Source: Bacillota bacterium (GTDB lineage Bacteria; Bacillota; Clostridia; Lachnospirales; Lachnospiraceae). From it: a stretch of 64,000 bases of DNA. The notes beneath the pieces were generated by a model. It was not told the origin of the DNA. It saw nothing but the letters and a program-made list of their open reading frames with translations, and searched no databases. Shown here piece by piece: positions 62,689-64,000 of the stretch (the first letter of the stretch is position 1; every line of letters begins with the position of its first letter). Made by a program: the position numbers and the translations under genes. The DNA lies in the NCBI GenBank assembly GCA_023386815.1, contig JAEWIZ010000028.1:1-64000 (forward strand). Reading direction: 5' to 3'.

Positions 62689-63219
62689 ATGAAGATGGCA
62701 AACACTAATCCAATCGTTACAATGGAACTCCAAGATGGCGGTGTAATCAAAATTGAACTATACCCTGAAGTAGCTCCAAATACTGTTAATAATTTTATCT
62801 CTTTGGTAAAAAAAGGTTTTTATGATGGTTTGAAATTCCACCGAGTTATTCGTGGCTTCATGATTCAAGGTGGAGATCCTGAGGGTACCGGAATGGGTGG
62901 CCCAAATTATTCTATTAAAGGGGAATTCTCCTATAATAATTTCAAAAACGATCTTAAACATTCTGCCGGAGTGATCTCAATGGCTAGATCTCAACGCCCT
63001 GATTCTGCCGGTTCCCAGTTCTTCATCATGCATAAGGATTCTCCGCATCTTGATGGCTCCTATGCTGCTTTTGGTAAAGTTACTGAAGGTATGGACTTGG
63101 TGAATAAAATTGCTGAAACTAAAACTGATTATTCTGACGCACCATTAGAACCTCAGATTATGAAGAAATTAACTGTAGAAACCTTTGGTGTTGAATATAG
63201 TGAACCTGAAACCGTTTAA
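62689..63219 (+). CDS. Peptidyl-prolyl cis-trans isomerase (cyclophilin)
   Basis: A cytoplasmic cyclophilin of 176 residues with no signal peptide. KFHRVIRGFMIQGGDPEGTG supplies the catalytic arginine and substrate groove, and SQFFIMHKDSPHLDGSYAAF with FGKVTEGMDLV the rest of the active site. GAGAGG precedes the ATG; a start two codons later is also possible. It is a single gene with its own promoter and terminator. Confidence 0.95.
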   Translation: MKMANTNPIVTMELQDGGVIKIELYPEVAPNTVNNFISLVKKGFYDGLKFHRVIRGFMIQGGDPEGTGMGGPNYSIKGEFSYNNFKNDLKHSAGVISMARSQRPDSAGSQFFIMHKDSPHLDGSYAAFGKVTEGMDLVNKIAETKTDYSDAPLEPQIMKKLTVETFGVEYSEPETV

Positions 63220-63270
63220 GGAAAATGAATCGCTAAAATGATTCCTACTATTCACATTAATATATCATGG

Positions 63271-63299
63271 AAAAGGCTGTTGCATTGCAACAGCCTTTT
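63271..63299. terminator. Bidirectional terminator between the cyclophilin gene and pyrF
   Basis: AAAAGGCTGTTGC-ATT-GCAACAGCCTTTT, a perfect 13-pair hairpin with A- and T-tracts on its two sides, so it can stop both convergent genes. Confidence 0.88.
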
Positions 63300-63315
63300 A
63301 TTATATCCATCATGA

Positions 63316-64000
63316 TTATTTCTTAGCAGCCATCCAGGCCTGTCTTAGATCTTCCCTCATATCAATTACTGCCTGCCTTGAAGCATCTGCAAAGCCTTCT
63401 GCACCATATTTCTCATATCCTTTTGCTTTATAAGCAGCAATGATTGCTCTGGAAGAATTCACAATTGCACCAAGACCATCCTTGTTAAAGTAGGGCACCA
63501 GATCCTCTGCTTTACCACCTTGAGCACCATAACCAGGTACCAGGATCAGGGTTTTCGGCATAATTTCACGCAGAGTTTTTCCCATCTCCGGATAAGTTGC
63601 GCCAACCACAGCTCCAACATAGCTATATGAATCACCCATATGAAGCTCACCCCACTCGGCAACCTTTTCACCAACTAATTCATATAATGGCCTACCCTGA
63701 ACCAGTTGATCCTGGAATTCTCCGCTGGATGGATTTGAAGTCTTCACCAGGATAAATAATCCCTTGTTCTCTTCCTTGCAGACATCAATAAAAGGAATTA
63801 CACCATCGGAGCCTAAGTATGGGTTGATGGTTGCAAAATCTTCGTCAAAGCCACGATAGGTTTTACCTCCAATGGTAACTTTGCCAAGATGGCCTGTAGC
63901 ATATGCCGCAGAAGTAGAACCTATATCACCGCGTTTAATATCACCAATAACAACTAAGCCCTTCTCCTTACAATAATCGAGGGTCTTCTTAAACACCTTA
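63316..64000 (-). CDS. pyrF: Orotidine 5'-phosphate decarboxylase, 5' end outside window
   Basis: Last step of UMP synthesis. The visible 227 residues include the catalytic loop VVIGDIKRGDIGSTSAAYAT (Lys-Asp pair), the end-of-barrel motif ILVPGYGAQGGKAEDLVPYF and IVNSSRAIIAAY. The length and KTSNPSSGEFQD pattern place it in the longer, group-2 PyrF type. It runs past the right edge and so lacks its start; the GTG at 63996 is internal. Confidence 0.95.
   Translation of the reverse strand, partial: KVFKKTLDYCKEKGLVVIGDIKRGDIGSTSAAYATGHLGKVTIGGKTYRGFDEDFATINPYLGSDGVIPFIDVCKEENKGLFILVKTSNPSSGEFQDQLVQGRPLYELVGEKVAEWGELHMGDSYSYVGAVVGATYPEMGKTLREIMPKTLILVPGYGAQGGKAEDLVPYFNKDGLGAIVNSSRAIIAAYKAKGYEKYGAEGFADASRQAVIDMREDLRQAWMAAKK

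Overview
The window looks like chromosome from a low-GC, endospore-forming Firmicute, most likely a Lachnospiraceae (Clostridium cluster XIVa) species. The grounds are a complete spoIIIAA-AH operon, strong AGGAGG-type ribosome binding sites with many TTG/GTG starts, a T-box leader on pheST, a dihydroorotate dehydrogenase of the PyrK/PyrD type, and the gene order spoIIIA - asp23 - nusB - xseA - xseB - ispA - dxs - tlyA - nadK - argR. The species assignment is inference. I saw no rRNA, tRNA, CRISPR array or recognisable insertion sequence.

Region 1 (1-15040, all minus strand) is core genome. It runs from the sporulation channel genes, behind a sigma-E-like promoter at 15012-15040, through an Asp23 protein, NusB, exonuclease VII, isoprenoid synthesis (IspA, Dxs), TlyA, NAD kinase and ArgR, ending in a truncated YebC. 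Several spacers inside this block hold hairpins.

Region 2 (15090-29706) is the accessory island and the most unusual part. A probable 11-gene minus-strand operon encodes a GrpE-like coiled-coil protein, a membrane-anchored Hsp70-like ATPase, an unknown 321-residue protein, a large HerA/DUF87-type ATPase, a C39-like cysteine-peptidase-fold protein, two unknown proteins, a 111-residue peptide with a Cys/Thr-rich tail, a radical SAM/SPASM enzyme, a von Willebrand A protein and a small helical protein. A histidine kinase/response regulator pair is transcribed divergently. Two related long hairpins in the same orientation bracket the island. I do not recognise a named system with this set; it could be a chaperone/ATPase-driven conflict, surface or secretion system that includes a modified peptide.

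Region 3 (29.8-43.5 kb) is mixed: aroE; a free-standing 24-codon gene with its own promoter, ribosome binding site and terminator; a GIY-YIG-like protein; an XRE/desulfoferrodoxin fusion; a frameshifted membrane-anchored gene; two autoregulated PadR operons with 46-49 bp palindromic operators; a 1,209-residue surface protein with a LemA protein and a lipoprotein; and an Agr/LytTR-type two-component pair.

Region 4 (43.5-64 kb) is mostly housekeeping: efp, an M24 peptidase, aroQ, aroK, a YqeG-like HAD, mscL, an acetyltransferase, pheT-pheS behind a T-box, a Cof-type HAD, a COG2509 flavoprotein, a small kinase-like protein, an Amt-PII fusion transporter behind a 420-nt leader with tandem hairpins, queA, a 50-residue membrane protein, pyrE-pyrD-pyrK, yjbQ, a cyclophilin and a truncated pyrF.
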